NCBI RefSeq assembly: GCF_048128805.1
Contig: NC_136002.1
Span: 30,256,320-30,320,319, forward strand
Origin: Centroberyx gerrardi
Taxonomy: Eukaryota > Chordata > Actinopteri > Beryciformes > Berycidae
Length of the DNA: 64,000 nt
Reading direction: 5' to 3'
Below, one piece after another: positions 49,922-62,520 of this stretch. A program made the translations under genes and the position numbers. Each line of letters begins with the position of its first letter. The first letter of the stretch is position 1. The notes beneath the pieces were generated by a model. That model was not told the DNA's origin, did not search any database, and worked only from the letters and a program-made list of their open reading frames with translations.

Positions 49922-51488
49922 TGTGACAGTTGGCACTTTCTTTCTTTTTCTCTTTTGTGTCCTTATTTACTTCACTGACGTTCATGATTCAATATAAACA
50001 CCTGACCTTGGTTTAGGGTTAGGGTGCTTGCTTCTTATACTTCTTCTTATGCTTCTTCTGGTTTCTTTTAGCCTGCTGAGGTGCCAGATGGGTTGGGTTT
50101 TGTCACGGCAGACATTGCAGTGAGCGCCAGAAAGCTTAGACAATCACAGAAAAGTATTTGAACAAATCAGTTTAGTGTATTTTGTATTTTTGTGCGATTG
50201 TCCACGTACCTGACACGGTGAACTCCACCCACCTGGCACTTCCAGAAGGGAAAAACAAATGCGAAGTGATTTGCAACTACAATTTCTTATTCTCTTAGGG
50301 TGGAGGAGGCAGATTTTGGTCAAATTTTCACACCATAGATTTTTCCTCTGAGGTTTTCCTCGAGCATCCTGGTCTTGACAGTCTGCTGTGACATTAACTT
50401 TGACACTCAGTAACTTCAAGAACTCTTGGCTGTTTCTGAAAGCGTTTACTTCTTCACACTCTGCTTTTTCAACACACCCATGTGTCTAGTTTGGAACGAC
50501 ACGTCGCTGTTGTCGTGAAAAACCCTGTATCTCCAATGTTGATGATTTTCATGTTTTAACTTGACTTGAAGGATTACGTGTTCCTCTATGGGTTGAGAAG
50601 ATTCTACGACCCTTGGTCTTATGAAACCATTTCAAACCCCTTTTTGGATAAACAGAAAAATACATGGTGGTCAAGCTAAAAACAAGGCTGATTTTCTTAG
50701 TTCCTGAAAAGTTGACATTTTAGAAGATACTAGGATTTCACCCAACAGAGACGATATGTTTGTGTTACTTTTCAACACTGCATATGTTAACAACAACACA
50801 TATTGACCAAACATATGTTGTCAAAAAATAACATTTGCGCATGTATATATGTTGCCCCAAACTACATACCCAGATACAGTTATGGATAGTGAGTTATGGG
50901 TTCATTTATCCCGGTACAGTCTAATCTGATACACCCAAAATGCCTAATCGGTTGTCCATTTTTTATTTATTTTTTTACAATTTAGTAATTCATCTGATGC
51001 TCGTACCCATGGAAACTTACAATGTGAGCAGCAGCAGCATAAGCTTCAATTCCCACATCACCAACACTGCAAGCAACCAATGATAAGGAATATGCAAGAG
51101 TCAGAGCCACATGGCTTTCAGACAAGCCCCAGTGTTTGTCCAATAACACAATACATATTTTTACTTTTGCAGTATTTACACAATGATATCACTGTCCTTA
51201 AAGGTAACCTTGTTTTCAACTACAAGTAATGATCTTATTTCACTGCCCTTTTTATGATATACTCTGTATTTTTAAGCCATGTTACACAATGTTTTGACTT
51301 GTTATATTTTGTCAAATGAATGAGCAGTATTAGCTGGTGCAACTGAATTTTCTCTGTAGCTTTTTTTTTGTTTGTTTGTTTTTGTCATGACAAATCATTT
51401 TTAACCTGGTCAGAGAAGTGGGATTTAACTTCTTTACCGTCTTCAGTCGAGGTTAAAGAAGCTGAATGTGTGTTTTTTAGCATGAGGA

Positions 51489-51640
51489 GCGGGCCGTGAC
51501 GCAGCGGCGGGCCGTGACGCAGCGGCGGCTCACGGCTGCGTCGCGTGGCGTGAACTCTGACAGAAACTTTCCTCGTTTGAACCCTGTGCCCGGCCGCCGC
51601 CCCGCCCCGCCCCGCCCCGCCCCGGCCGGCCTGCGGGGGA
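51489..51640. other. GC island with 18-base repeat and GC-box array
   Basis: gggccgtgacgcagcggc occurs twice in perfect tandem (51491-51508, 51509-51526), followed by a third partial copy. Five ccccg units at 51599-51624 form an Sp1-type GC-box array and, on the minus strand, a G-quadruplex-capable run. No splice donor or open frame marks it as a known first exon. Confidence 0.7.
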
Positions 51641-51861
51641 AACAGACTTGTAGCCTTGCGTGATGATGACAAAACTTGAAAGAAACGTATCAATCACACC
51701 CTTAAACCAGTTGAATGTTTGCCACTACATCAAGTAAAGACGTTATACTGTGTGTTGTTTCGAATGGGAGTAGAATGGTTCAACTACTTTGATGTGCTGC
51801 ATTATTTTTTTTTGTTTTGTTTTGAATTATTTTTTAAGTTGAATAATTTATTTCCTGGCAA

Positions 51862-51867
51862 AATAAA
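51862..51867 (+). promoter_or_regulatory. cul5: Possible distal polyadenylation signal of cul5
   Basis: AATAAA followed about 30 bases later by a T/GT-rich stretch, a classic cleavage context. It is 7.2 kb after the cul5 stop, implying a very long 3' UTR. A proximal ATTAAA at 44998-45003 would give one of only about 0.4 kb. Confidence 0.4.
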
Positions 51868-52989
51868 GACTGAACTGTAAAGAGAGATATCTTTGTTTTC
51901 TCGGCTGTTATTTATTTTTATTTTTTTGCCCCCATGCAATGAAATCAGGGGAGAGTAGCCTATAGCTGAGGCTGTGTCTGTCCATCCATCCATCTGTCTG
52001 TCAAATGTCAAATGTGATATCTCACACACTGCTGGTCTTAAAGTTTATTGAGGTTTTTGAACAATCATACATACAGTAGTTTAATCAGGGATATGATACA
52101 TTAAACCATCAAAAAGAAGAGAAAGGAAATAGATTAAAAGACAAAAATTACATAAAAAGCAAAATGAATAGGGGGGTCCTGTTCCAACACAAAGTGCAGC
52201 ACATTAAGGAAACAAGATGCTCAGAAAATGCAGTTTCATTGTGACTTGAATGCAAACATAGCATTCACAGTGTTAATTTAAACCTTCATCTACTCTTGGA
52301 AGTTTGTTTGACTGTATTTGTTCTATTTCAGCAGCACCTTGCTGCCCAGTACAGCCAGTCTTCTGCAGGCTGCGTTGCTCAAGAGAGCCTCAGCACTAGG
52401 TGATGAGGGAGGAGAGAGTGTAACTCCTTCACTTTCCCTTCCCACATCACACCGCTCCTTACAGTGTCGGCTGTCTTTCCTCAAACTGAGTCAAACCAGT
52501 TTCCACCAGCAGGCTGTGTGACCTACAATATTATAATACATTGGAAACACTGAGGCAATGTGGTTGGGCAATTTCCAAACAGTAACTAGCAGTGTTGTAT
52601 TACAATGCATTACTTCCTCCATTATTACCCACTATATTATTATTATGTCATCCCAAGTACACCAAGCAATATTTGATTGAGTGACTGACTAATTGATTGG
52701 TGAGTTGGTTGATTCACAATATGAAGTCACGCATTAGTGTCTGCTAAATGCCTACATTGTAATGCAAATAATTAATTCCTTTGTTGTTGATGTGTTTGTC
52801 AGGGATGATAGACACTAAGTTTCACTGCAGATATGAACTCGTTCTGCCTTGGAGTCTCTGGATGGGAGTTGACAGTCTGCCTTCTCCACCCACTTCTGTT
52901 GCCTAACAGGCACCTGATGATCAAAAAATTTCAAACTCACTTGTCCTTTTGATCCTACAGGTTCAAACCAGGGAGCTTATTAATATAAA

Positions 52990-53032
<43 letters not shown>

Positions 53033-53739
53033 TTTTTTGCACCTTATGACAAAAACAATCAGAGTTGTCATTTATAGAACATTGGCTTACACTGATTTGC
53101 TCCATTTGACTGTGGCATATCAAATCATAAAACCTAAAACTAAACCCATAACAGTATAAAACTTTGTATTATCCAAGTTTCGATTACAATTGATATTTTA
53201 TTTTCCCTTATCTTAGAAATTACTACATGAAGGAATTAAGGATAAAGTGAAAAAAATAAATCTAACCTGAGGCCCCATGTCAGGATTTGAGATGTCATTG
53301 AGCCAAAGTTGTTGCATTATCCTCAACTAACCTGCCCAGAGAGCTGGGCCCTTGGATTTGTCAGAAAGTACATAGGAAAAACAGTCAGATAATTCAATAT
53401 CATTGATATAGTCAGTCAGACGGAAGGGTGGCATTGCTTGTGCACTTGAATGGTAATGATTTTCTCCCTGCGTTGCTCATGGCAGTGTTTTTCAATCCAC
53501 CGAGGGACGTGTGAGCGCTCCATGTGAGTGCCAAAAATAATGAAATGTTCCTTTAAAAATGTGTACATCCCATTTGTTGGCCCGATGGGGGTGGAAATCA
53601 TATTTAGATATTTTCCTGCTTGGTTCTATGTGCGCTCAAATAAAACGGGTTTCGTGAATACTGGAATGTAACTACTAGTTGATAAAATTCCGTTTAAAAA
53701 AAAACACTTACACAGACATTTTCGTCGGAATGGAAATGT
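51868..53739. other. cul5-dcun1d5 spacer
   Basis: Contains a SINE-like remnant (52325-52520), a SINE tail piece (tgtctgctaaatgcc, about 52738) and an AC repeat at 52990-53030. Otherwise unremarkable AT-rich DNA. Confidence 0.5.
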
Positions 53740-53870
53740 TTAAGTCACAACACCCCCCATAAAGCCGTGGTATCGTCCAGTCGCTCGGTTGTCCCGGAAC
53801 CAGCGTCACTCTGCCCGGTGTGTGAGAGCAGGTGAAACTGTTTGCTTCGCGAGGTTGTAACTGATAAAAA
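53740..53870 (+). promoter_or_regulatory. dcun1d5: dcun1d5 promoter and noncoding first exon
   Basis: A short CpG-rich stretch contains an ETS-type site (ccggaa, about 53794) and tcgcga, and ends in a good donor AAAAA|gtaagt at 53870/53871. No long open frame starts here, so it fits a 5' UTR exon spliced to the exon holding the 55574 ATG, or to the acceptor at 55593. Inferred. Confidence 0.5.
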
Positions 53871-55573
53871 GTAAGTTTTTGAGCTGTTCCAGAACATTAT
53901 CAGTGCAGAATACTAACGCAATAAGAGTTAACTATTTCAGCCTTTGTTTTAATTGAGTTAAGATGGATTCAAAGAGCCTTTGACTTGTGTGTTGACAGAT
54001 TAGCTAACGTTAGCCTGCTAGCCAAAGCTATGACAACAGTAGTAAAGCCTGGTAACATTACTAGGCTTGACACCCGCGGCGCTCCGCTAGCTAGCTAGCA
54101 AACAAAAGAAGTCTCGTCTTTTGGGAAACTGACAAGCAGCAAAGACTGAGCCTTCAAAGAATATTGTCTCATAATAAAGCCATCTAGCTAGCTGTCTTTT
54201 TTGTTCTATTGAAAGTGGCTGTGGTGTTTTACTAACAACTAGAAGCGAGATCCAGTCACGTTTAAGAAGGCCAATACAACCATGTTAGCCTTGTTTAGCT
54301 AGCATCAATGGTGAACTAGTTCGTGTTATCTAACACCCGGGGTGTCTCCGGGCAGTGGGAAAAAGTCCTCAACTGTCCCAAAATTGAGTATAGTAATTCA
54401 AGGCCATTCATTCAAAGTCTCGAATGGCTGTTAAATTCTCTGTTAAAGTATCTGGACCTGCCTTAATATTGGACTGGGTCTCGGTGCGCTGTTGTGTAGT
54501 GAAAACTGGCCCAGTCACGCAGACTTGGCTTAAACCCTGAAATGACCACAGCCTTTTCATTTCGACATTTATTCATTTGCGATATTGGTCTTGTATTTAA
54601 TTCTAACATGCAATAAAATATCATAAAATCTTGCATATAACTGACAGACATCCTAATTGCTAGGTTAAGGTCAATGTTGATTTGCCTTTTCCAGGTATCG
54701 TTAGCTACCATCTCCCAAACTGGCATTAACTTCAAATCTCAATTAATTTAACGCTACCTTGCTGTAAGTAATGTGTAGTTTTCTACATTATACTAGACAA
54801 TAGACATGGCTTGCTAGCTAAATATTGTGTAAATCAACGTTAGCTATTGACATGCCACAGTGGGATAATGTGGACTAATGACGCAGTTGTTGGTTTACTC
54901 GTTTTAGCTAGGCGGCTATTTGACAGCTAAGCACCGAGTACATCATGAACAAACAAGGCCGTTGGACTGCAGAGCCCACTTCAAGGATTTATTCATACCA
55001 ACATGAATCTGTTGAGAAAACGTTGACGTTTAGGAAATCAAGTCAGGCTCGTGACAGCTGCTGGCCCGTTACCACCAGCTCCGATACGTTCCGTTCTCTT
55101 GTTTTTAGAGACGTCACACCAGACTCCGTTTACAGATCTGACCGTTAAAAGTGGCTTCGCTTATCGGCAAAGTCGCATACCGTGTACAACATGACTCAAG
55201 ACCTTTAACGGATTATTAAGACCTACTGTTAATTTCGGCGTACATCGGGCATGCGTATTAAGAATACAATTTTAACTTTTACATTTGGTTAGTCTTTCTC
55301 CAGAACACATCCGGAAGGCGTTAGCAAGCAGTGTGAAATCAGTTTAAAAAGTTTAGGTTGTATTGAAATAAAGTGCTTCCTGGTGAATCACTTGTATGCT
55401 GAATTTTCCATTTGTCTCATAAGAATTAATAAAAGGTCGTAAGTCATGTTCTACCATGTTTATACATTTGTCTATAAGTAAGGCATTATTAAACGGACAG
55501 ATTTTTGATTGGAGTTTGGCGTGACATCCTCTCCATACAACCTCTCAATGATAATGATGGCTGACTGCTAATC

Positions 55574-56563
55574 ATGAGTCATTCACCTGTAGGGACGACC
55601 GTGCGGACTGCAGACATCAACACAGTATCACAAACGCTGGACAAACTCGTAAGTAGCTCTGTAAATCTTTAATTGTAGCTGACCCCCAATGATTTTTACA
55701 GGCAACATTATTGCTGCTATCCTTTGGAGTAAATGCACTACTATGTCTTGGATCTATTGAAGTTAGTCTATCAAGTAGTGTTTCAGCAGTAAATGTTCAC
55801 TGCTCTTTGACTGGTGATGTTTTATCAAAATGTTGTGCAGTGAACTTTACCTGTGATGTTTCAATTTTCCTTTTTTATTCTAGAATCTGTTAGAGTTGAA
55901 TGGACAAGGCAGCCAGAAATACACAGGTATGGCCTACATCCGCCACACTTTTTTTTTTTTTTTTTGGCTTGTATTGTCCACTAGAGGTGTGTGTAGGTAG
56001 ATGAGGAGTGGGTATGTTTTTCTCTGTTCCCTGCCAACCCAAATGCGTGTTTCTTCTCCAGGTCCAGCCCAGCTAGTGAAGCCCAGTGAAGATTCAGTGA
56101 TGCCCGTCAAGAAGAAGAGAAAGTTCCCTGGTCCAGATGACCAAGAGCTCAGGAAGTCTAAAATTGCCAGGTGAAGACACACACACACTCTAACTCTGTT
56201 TCTCTCTGTATTCCACGCTGTGTTTCTGGCCATCATCTATCTGCAGTTTATGAAATCTCTTCCTCTCTCCGTTTGTGAATCCATCTCCCTCTTGTGTCCG
56301 TCTGTTTGTCTGCCCATGTCTCAATCTACACACTGACTCTCCTTCATCCGTAATGGAGCATTTGTGCTTTCTAGATCTGTTTTGCAACATGTTTGTCCAA
56401 CCTTTAACACCTAGCTATAAGTGAGTTAGAGACTAGTTGTTGGAGAGGACAGTCACTGGCTGAACCCTGCAGCAGCCTGAAAAAGGTCAGCTCTGGTTAG
56501 GATAGCAGGGTTGTCTTACACCTGGCAGCAGGCGTAGCGAACCCCTCACCTTCTCATTTTCCT

Positions 56564-56607
<44 letters not shown>

Positions 56608-56679
56608 TCTCAAGGGAAGTGTGAGGCAATGTTGCATTCAGAGAGAAGGGAAGAATGCAGTCCCGGCACATGTATCTTG

Positions 56680-56726
<47 letters not shown>

Positions 56727-59000
56727 CTGAGTTGTGCACCCTTCTACCCGACTGGGGAACACACAGCACTCAGCACATATTTGTCCTCTTAATCAGCGCT
56801 GGCCTCAAGTCGGCAAGAAGGAGGAGGACTGTGGGAGAGGACAGACTGATTTCTACAGTCTGTCCTAGGAAAGGGCTTCTAAGGTGTTTGGATTTCTCAC
56901 TTTATCCACTAACTAGTCCAGATGTTGTCCAGTCCCACGACGCCTAGCTGGCTGTGCAGCCTCAACTGTTGCTGTAGTTGAAGCTATTACAGTCCTGGAA
57001 TAATCATGACCATAACATTAACCCAATGTATCGTCAAGAAGAATAGATCCACTCTACTATATTGCCACACTCCGGTAGGTTAGCTGTCTTTCAGTATCAT
57101 AACACAGAGACCTGTTATAGAGTCCAGAATGCTTCGTTAGCATTGCCCAAACTTAATGAATTCCACACCTGTTAGCCAAAACTGCTTTGCTAGCTAGTTG
57201 TAGGGCTGCAACTAACGATTATTTTCATTGTCGATTAATCGATTAGTTGTTTGCTCTATAAAATGTCAGAAAATGGTGAAAAATGTCGATCAGTGTTTCC
57301 CAAAGACCAAGATGACGTCCTCAAATGTCTTGTTTTGTCCACAACCCAAAGATATTCAGTTTACTGTCATAGAGGAGTAAAGAAACCAGAAAATATTCAC
57401 ATTTAAGAAGCTGGAATCAGAGAATTTTGACTTGTTTTTCTTAAAAAATTACTCAAATCGATTATCAAAATAGTTGGCGATTAATTTAATAGTTGACAGC
57501 TAATTGATTAATCATTGCAGCTGTAGCTAGTTGTAACTAAAATATTCACTGCCAGAAAATATTTTTTTTTTAGATAAGACACTGCAGTTGCAAAGCTTAC
57601 ACACATTAGCCGGACAGTAACACTGGGCGAGGTGAGAGAGAGCCGTTTGGTGTTAGGGGCTAAGTGTCTGATGACTGACTGACAGTTTCACTGTCTGATC
57701 CTCTGACTGATCGGAATTTGGGTCCTGGTGCCATGAGGGGAAAAATTGTGTTATTTTGATCCAATATAAACATACAAACTATTTATATTATCAAAATGCA
57801 TTCATACATCACATTTGTCAACTCAGAGATGCCTCTTCTGTTAGTTTTGCATGCAGCAGGAGCCGCTAATGTTACCTGCTTTTTAGCAGGTGTTTGGCAG
57901 CTGCCACTAGCTTGTGCATCTCGCAGTGCCACACACTTCCTGTATAGGATAGGAGCTCCTCGCTTGTAGAAGCGTGCATCTTGACACTGTGTTTGTGTCT
58001 GAGGGGAAATCTCGGTGGGCGTTGTTATCGACTGCGGAAGCTCAGGGAAGCGGTGGGGCTTGATTGACAGAGAGCCGTTCTGTGCCGTATTACCCAGGTT
58101 AAAGTGAAACTCGATTTTCATTTTTACACATCGTCCTAAACCATAAAATCGATTTATCGCCCAGCTCTAGTTTCACTCGACCTCAGATCCGCGGACCCCG
58201 GCTGATCAGCGCCGAGAAGCCGTTCTCCAGTAAGAAGTGCCTGGCCTGGTTCCACGAGTACGCCGGCACGGACGAGGTGGTCGGCCCAGAGGGCATGGAG
58301 AAGTTCTGTGAAGACATCGGCGTGGAACCGGAGAACGTGAGTCCCTTTGGCCGAATCATTCCCTTTGCCCTTTCCTAGTCTGTTCAGTGTTACAAGTGTC
58401 TGCTCTGTGCCGTGTTGTTCTGTAGTGGTGGAGGTTGTTTTTGTTTGTTTGTTCCTCATCTGTCCCTATTTTGTTTGTAGTGCGGGTGGTACCACTTCAA
58501 CTAATGTTGTTTGGATATTGCTTCATTTTTGTGAGGAGAATGTGAAATTAACAAAAACACTGTAATTTAGCCAATTTTCCTCTTGAGCTGTGGTGGTATT
58601 TTTGCTGTTGTGGTACGCCACTGCTGAATGAAAACAGAGAAAACTCTGTTTTTATTCTCGCCTACTAAACATCTAAGATGGCCAGGCTATTGTTTTTTGG
58701 CCTGACCACCTAAAAGATAATGAACTCCAGACACGTCATGTAGAATATTTTGTAATTCTAGTCTTTGCAGGGGCCTTCTAATATTAAATTCATGTTTATA
58801 GTTATCTTTTCCTTGCAAATAGCGTCTGAATGCATTCCAGGTTGTGTTTCGATTGTGCTTTGTGCTCTCAAGTCTTCATTTCCACTCACTATCCACTTCT
58901 TTGGCAAGAGTGTCTCTCTCCACTTTCCACTATCTAATAAAGGCAAAAAATGCCAAAAAAGAGTAGGCAGTGTGATATTTTTTTCCAAGAGTGAATGGAG

Positions 59001-59032
<32 letters not shown>

Positions 59033-61980
59033 AGATGTTGATCTAAATGTTGGCTAGGATAAAATTCATTGTTTTTCTCTGTCTTTGTCTCTCTCTCTCT
59101 TTTTCTCGTAGATAATCATGTTAGTTTTGGCCTGGCATCTAGAAGCAATAAATATGGGATTTTTCACAAAAGAGGAGTGGCTCAGGGGAATGACCTTATT
59201 ACAGTAAGTACATTTTTTTTATTTTATACTAAATACTTCTTGGTCATAAAATGCGTCCTTCACTCCTCCTGGCCCAGTGTTGAGTGTTTCCTGCTCCTTA
59301 CTGGCATTGACAAATCCAGTGTGATTCTCTTGTTGTGGGGGAAAAACAGAGTCACAAGAATAACTCTTCATCCACATCTGGTTTATTACTGTTAGTCAGA
59401 ATCCCCCTCTACACACACACATACACACACACGCTGAAAATTGCTGAAAACGGCATTCATCTATAATCCCCTCTACCTACGCTTAGGCTTACACCTCGCT
59501 CACAAGATGACAGCCAATCATCTCTGATCTCGCTGTCAGTCATACACGCTCACAACTGTCACCACACTTGTAAGAAAACACTGTTGTTGAATTGTGACTC
59601 ATTGTGTTTTTTCCCGCCCGCCTGCAGGTGTGACTGCACAGAGAGAGTACAGAGTAAACTGGATTGCCTTCGCGCTGATCTCAATGACTCTGCACTCTTT
59701 AAAAACATCTACAGATACGCCTTTGACTTTGCCAGGGTGAGTGTGTTGTTTTAACTGAACCAGTTTGTTGTCGGTCTCCTCGTTTCTCTGGGCCTTCCTC
59801 GCTCTTCACTGGGACGTTTGGTACTCTGCCCTATTACATACAATACCAACCCAAATCAACTCCTGGTTGTCCTGTCCTGTTATTTTGTCAATTGCACATT
59901 TCTTACTGTAAACAGTCTTCCTGTATGTTGTCTGCATGTCAGAAGCTGCCATGTTTATGTATTTGTAATATAAACTTGCTGTGTTGCAACACTCGATGTG
60001 ACGAACACGTTCTCTTTCATGGCATGGAAAAATGAATTGCCTTCAGTCCATCTGTTCAATCAATCTTTATATACGTGTCAAGTTTTGAGTTCCTCGATTT
60101 CCATCAAACCATCAACAGTCACCCATACGATCTGCCTCTCTTGGTACAAGTTGTCAAGGTAAAGGGTCTCTGGTGATTTTTCAAACCAAACTAATTTGTA
60201 AATTACTTGCTTAAAAACAATACAAAGCAGTTGTGATTTATTACAATTGCAACTTTTAGATGAAGTGAAATAAACATGAATACAGCTTTGGCAAGGAGTT
60301 GGAGCACCTGATCCTCTCTGAATAAATGGCTGTTAGCAAAACCATGGGGTCAGACGGTATCCCAATCCCAAACATTCAGCCGTTTTCTTAACACCTATGA
60401 GTCCAAGTCACGCTGGACTAGATGCTGGTCCAGCGTGACTTGGAGAACTCACTTTCAGCAGTAATCATAGAGACAAACACTGCAGCAGACGGCCCAAAAA
60501 CCAGAGCGTTAAGCAGGCTGCTTCCCCATGTTCTCCTCACAACACTGACTCTGTTATCCCACCCCCCCACCCCCCTCCAACCCCTCAGGATAAGGACCAG
60601 AGGAGTTTGGACATGGACACGGCTAAATCCATGCTGGCCTTGCTGCTGGGGAGAACATGGTCTCTCTTCCCGGTCTTCCACCAGTTCCTGGAGGTAAATC
60701 TCTCTCTAGCTCTGTCACTCCATTTGATCTTATTATTTTGCTTTAGTGTTGTCACGGCAGCACAATTTTGACTGTGATACTACTACCATACCACTGCGAA
60801 CAAGAAAAAACATCGATCATTGTCACAGAACAGCTCGGGGTGCTTTGCCAAGCTACTTGTTACCATGCTGACTTGACAGCTTTGTAGCAATGTTTGCACT
60901 GGGATTCTGATGTCACTTGGTGTCCGTCTGTGACAGCTCTGTAAACGGGAACTTTCTCTGTTGCCGGGCGCAAAAAGGTTCGTCAACTTGGTTAGTCCAG
61001 CTTGCTAGTTGGCCAACTTTTGCAATCTGGTTTGGGGTTTTCATTTAAAAAAAAAAAGAAAAAAGCTGCAGTGGTTTAAATAAATATTTGGTAATTCTGC
61101 ATTTTTATTGTTTACTCAGTTGTTGTTGTTTGTTTTCTTCTTTTTTCAAAAATCTTCCTGGTCTCAGGTAAAGGCTGGATATAGGAAACACTGAAGTTTA
61201 GGTTGACTGGGACCCAGTTCCAGATGTGGTGGACTGTCTGACACTCCTCCCTCCCTCCTTCCTTTCCTCCATCCCTCCTTCCTTTCCTCCCTCCTTCCTT
61301 TTCTCCCACAGCAATCAAAGTACAAGGGGATGAATAAGGACCAGTGGTATAATGTGTTGGAGTTCAGCAGGACCATCAACGCAGACCTCAGCAACTACGA
61401 CGAAGACGGGGCTTGTGAGTTGTTTTGTTGGGTTTTTTTTGTTTTTGTTTTTTTCAATCAGTGTCCATTGTTCATTGTCTCAAACTCGAGTTAACTTTCA
61501 CACAGTTGCCAAGCAGTGAGATTGGTCAAAGCATATTGTGGTTCTTGTGCTAACTCTTAAGCTAACCAGATACTTAACCTCAGTGTTGTCATAACCATAA
61601 TCGCAGGAAAGAGCACCATCTGGGGCTTTATGCTCATTGAAAAGAATGGGGTCATAGCGAGGATATTTTTAATCTGATTTTCTATTTTTTTTTGTTTGAT
61701 TATTTTATGTCATTTCTTCTTTATTGGATAGTCATACTGAACAGAGACAAAAAAGGATGGGGGAGAGAGAAAGAGAGAGAGAGGTTGACATGAAACAAAG
61801 GTCCCAGGCCAGATTTTAAAGCTGCCACTGCTGGTTGTAGAATAAATCATAAAGTGCCACAAGGTGCTCTGGATCAGGGTGTTGAGCTGAAAGCCTGAAC
61901 GCATCATGTTCTCTCTCTCCGCAGGGCCAGTGCTGCTAGATGAGTTTGTGGAGTGGCAGAAAGCTCGGCCAGCGTCGTAG
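55574..61980 (+). CDS. dcun1d5: DCN1-like protein 5, cullin neddylation co-E3
   Basis: Nine exons: 55574-55648, 55884-55926, 56062-56170, 58171-58336, 59112-59203, 59628-59736, 60589-60693, 61312-61414, 61925-61980; phases join to 285 aa. The product promotes NEDD8 transfer from UBE2M/UBE2F to cullins. Residues from about 90 onward form the PONY/DCUN1 domain ([80 protein letters not shown]). A basic MPVKKKRK nuclear-signal-like stretch is at 53-60, where human DCUN1D5 begins. Codons 1-52 resemble the DCUN1D4 N-terminus instead. The exon 1 start is the weakest call: an acceptor-like site at 55593 lies inside it, so translation may begin at 56100 (233 aa). A noncoding first exon probably ends at 53870. 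Confidence 0.93.
56567..56726. repeat. Two TG microsatellites in dcun1d5 intron 3
   Basis: (GT)n at 56568-56602 and 56682-56724 with 79 unique bases between. A CA run also follows the exon 3 donor at about 56177. Confidence 0.95.
57201..57525. mobile_element. Common fish non-autonomous DNA transposon
   Basis: Starts tagggctgcaactaacgatt and ends with the imperfect inverse (...attgcagctgta). The interior has gtcagaaaatggtgaaaaat and agaagctggaatcagagaat, a sequence I know as a widespread perciform interspersed repeat. dcun1d5 intron 3. Confidence 0.8.
59002..59031. repeat. AC microsatellite in dcun1d5 intron 4
   Basis: About fifteen AC units, 80 bases upstream of exon 5. Confidence 0.95.
60402..60444. 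repeat. Short perfect hairpin in dcun1d5 intron 6
   Basis: tccaagtcacgctggac at 60402-60418 is repeated inverted at 60428-60444, leaving a 9-base loop. Confidence 0.85.
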
Positions 61981-62502
61981 CAAAACCACGTCACAACGCC
62001 AAACCACCAAAAAGGAGAAAGATGGAGAGGAAATAAAAGAAAAACACATGCGGATTCTCTCTCTACTGTTCTAAAAAATAAATAAAAATAAGCAACAACA
62101 GCGGTTACGGTTCTCACCCACACTGAGGGACTACAAACACACACACACACACACACCTCCGATGGACTACATTACCATCCCTACGGACTATACACACACT
62201 CACTTCCCACCCGAAACGGCCTCTTTGCATCCTCAGCCAATCGTCAGAGCCCTTTCTCTCTCACTGAAGAGACTTTTTACAGTGTTAATTTGAAGAAAAA
62301 AGAAAAAAAAATAGTTTGTAAAATGAGAAAACAAAGGAAAAAATGAACTGAAGGGAGAGGAGGGACTGTTTTTCATATTTCATTTGTGGCCACAGTTTAT
62401 AGCAAGTATTGTAAGATCGGCTGTGGAACTTACGTTTTCTTGATGATTCTTTTTTTTTCCATTTTGAGTCTTAACTTGTTTATAGTATGTTTTCAGAAGA
62501 AG

Positions 62503-62508
62503 AATAAA
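62503..62508 (+). promoter_or_regulatory. dcun1d5: Polyadenylation signal of dcun1d5
   Basis: Canonical AATAAA 523 bases after the dcun1d5 stop, preceded by an A-rich then T-rich 3' UTR. The sequence changes character just downstream. Confidence 0.7.
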
Positions 62509-62520
62509 GGAAATTAAATT

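Noticed and set aside
58187-58192. Alternative acceptor (cctcag) for dcun1d5 exon 4
   Set aside because: Joining there puts the message out of frame and reaches a stop within seven codons; the acceptor at 58170 keeps the frame and matches the family.
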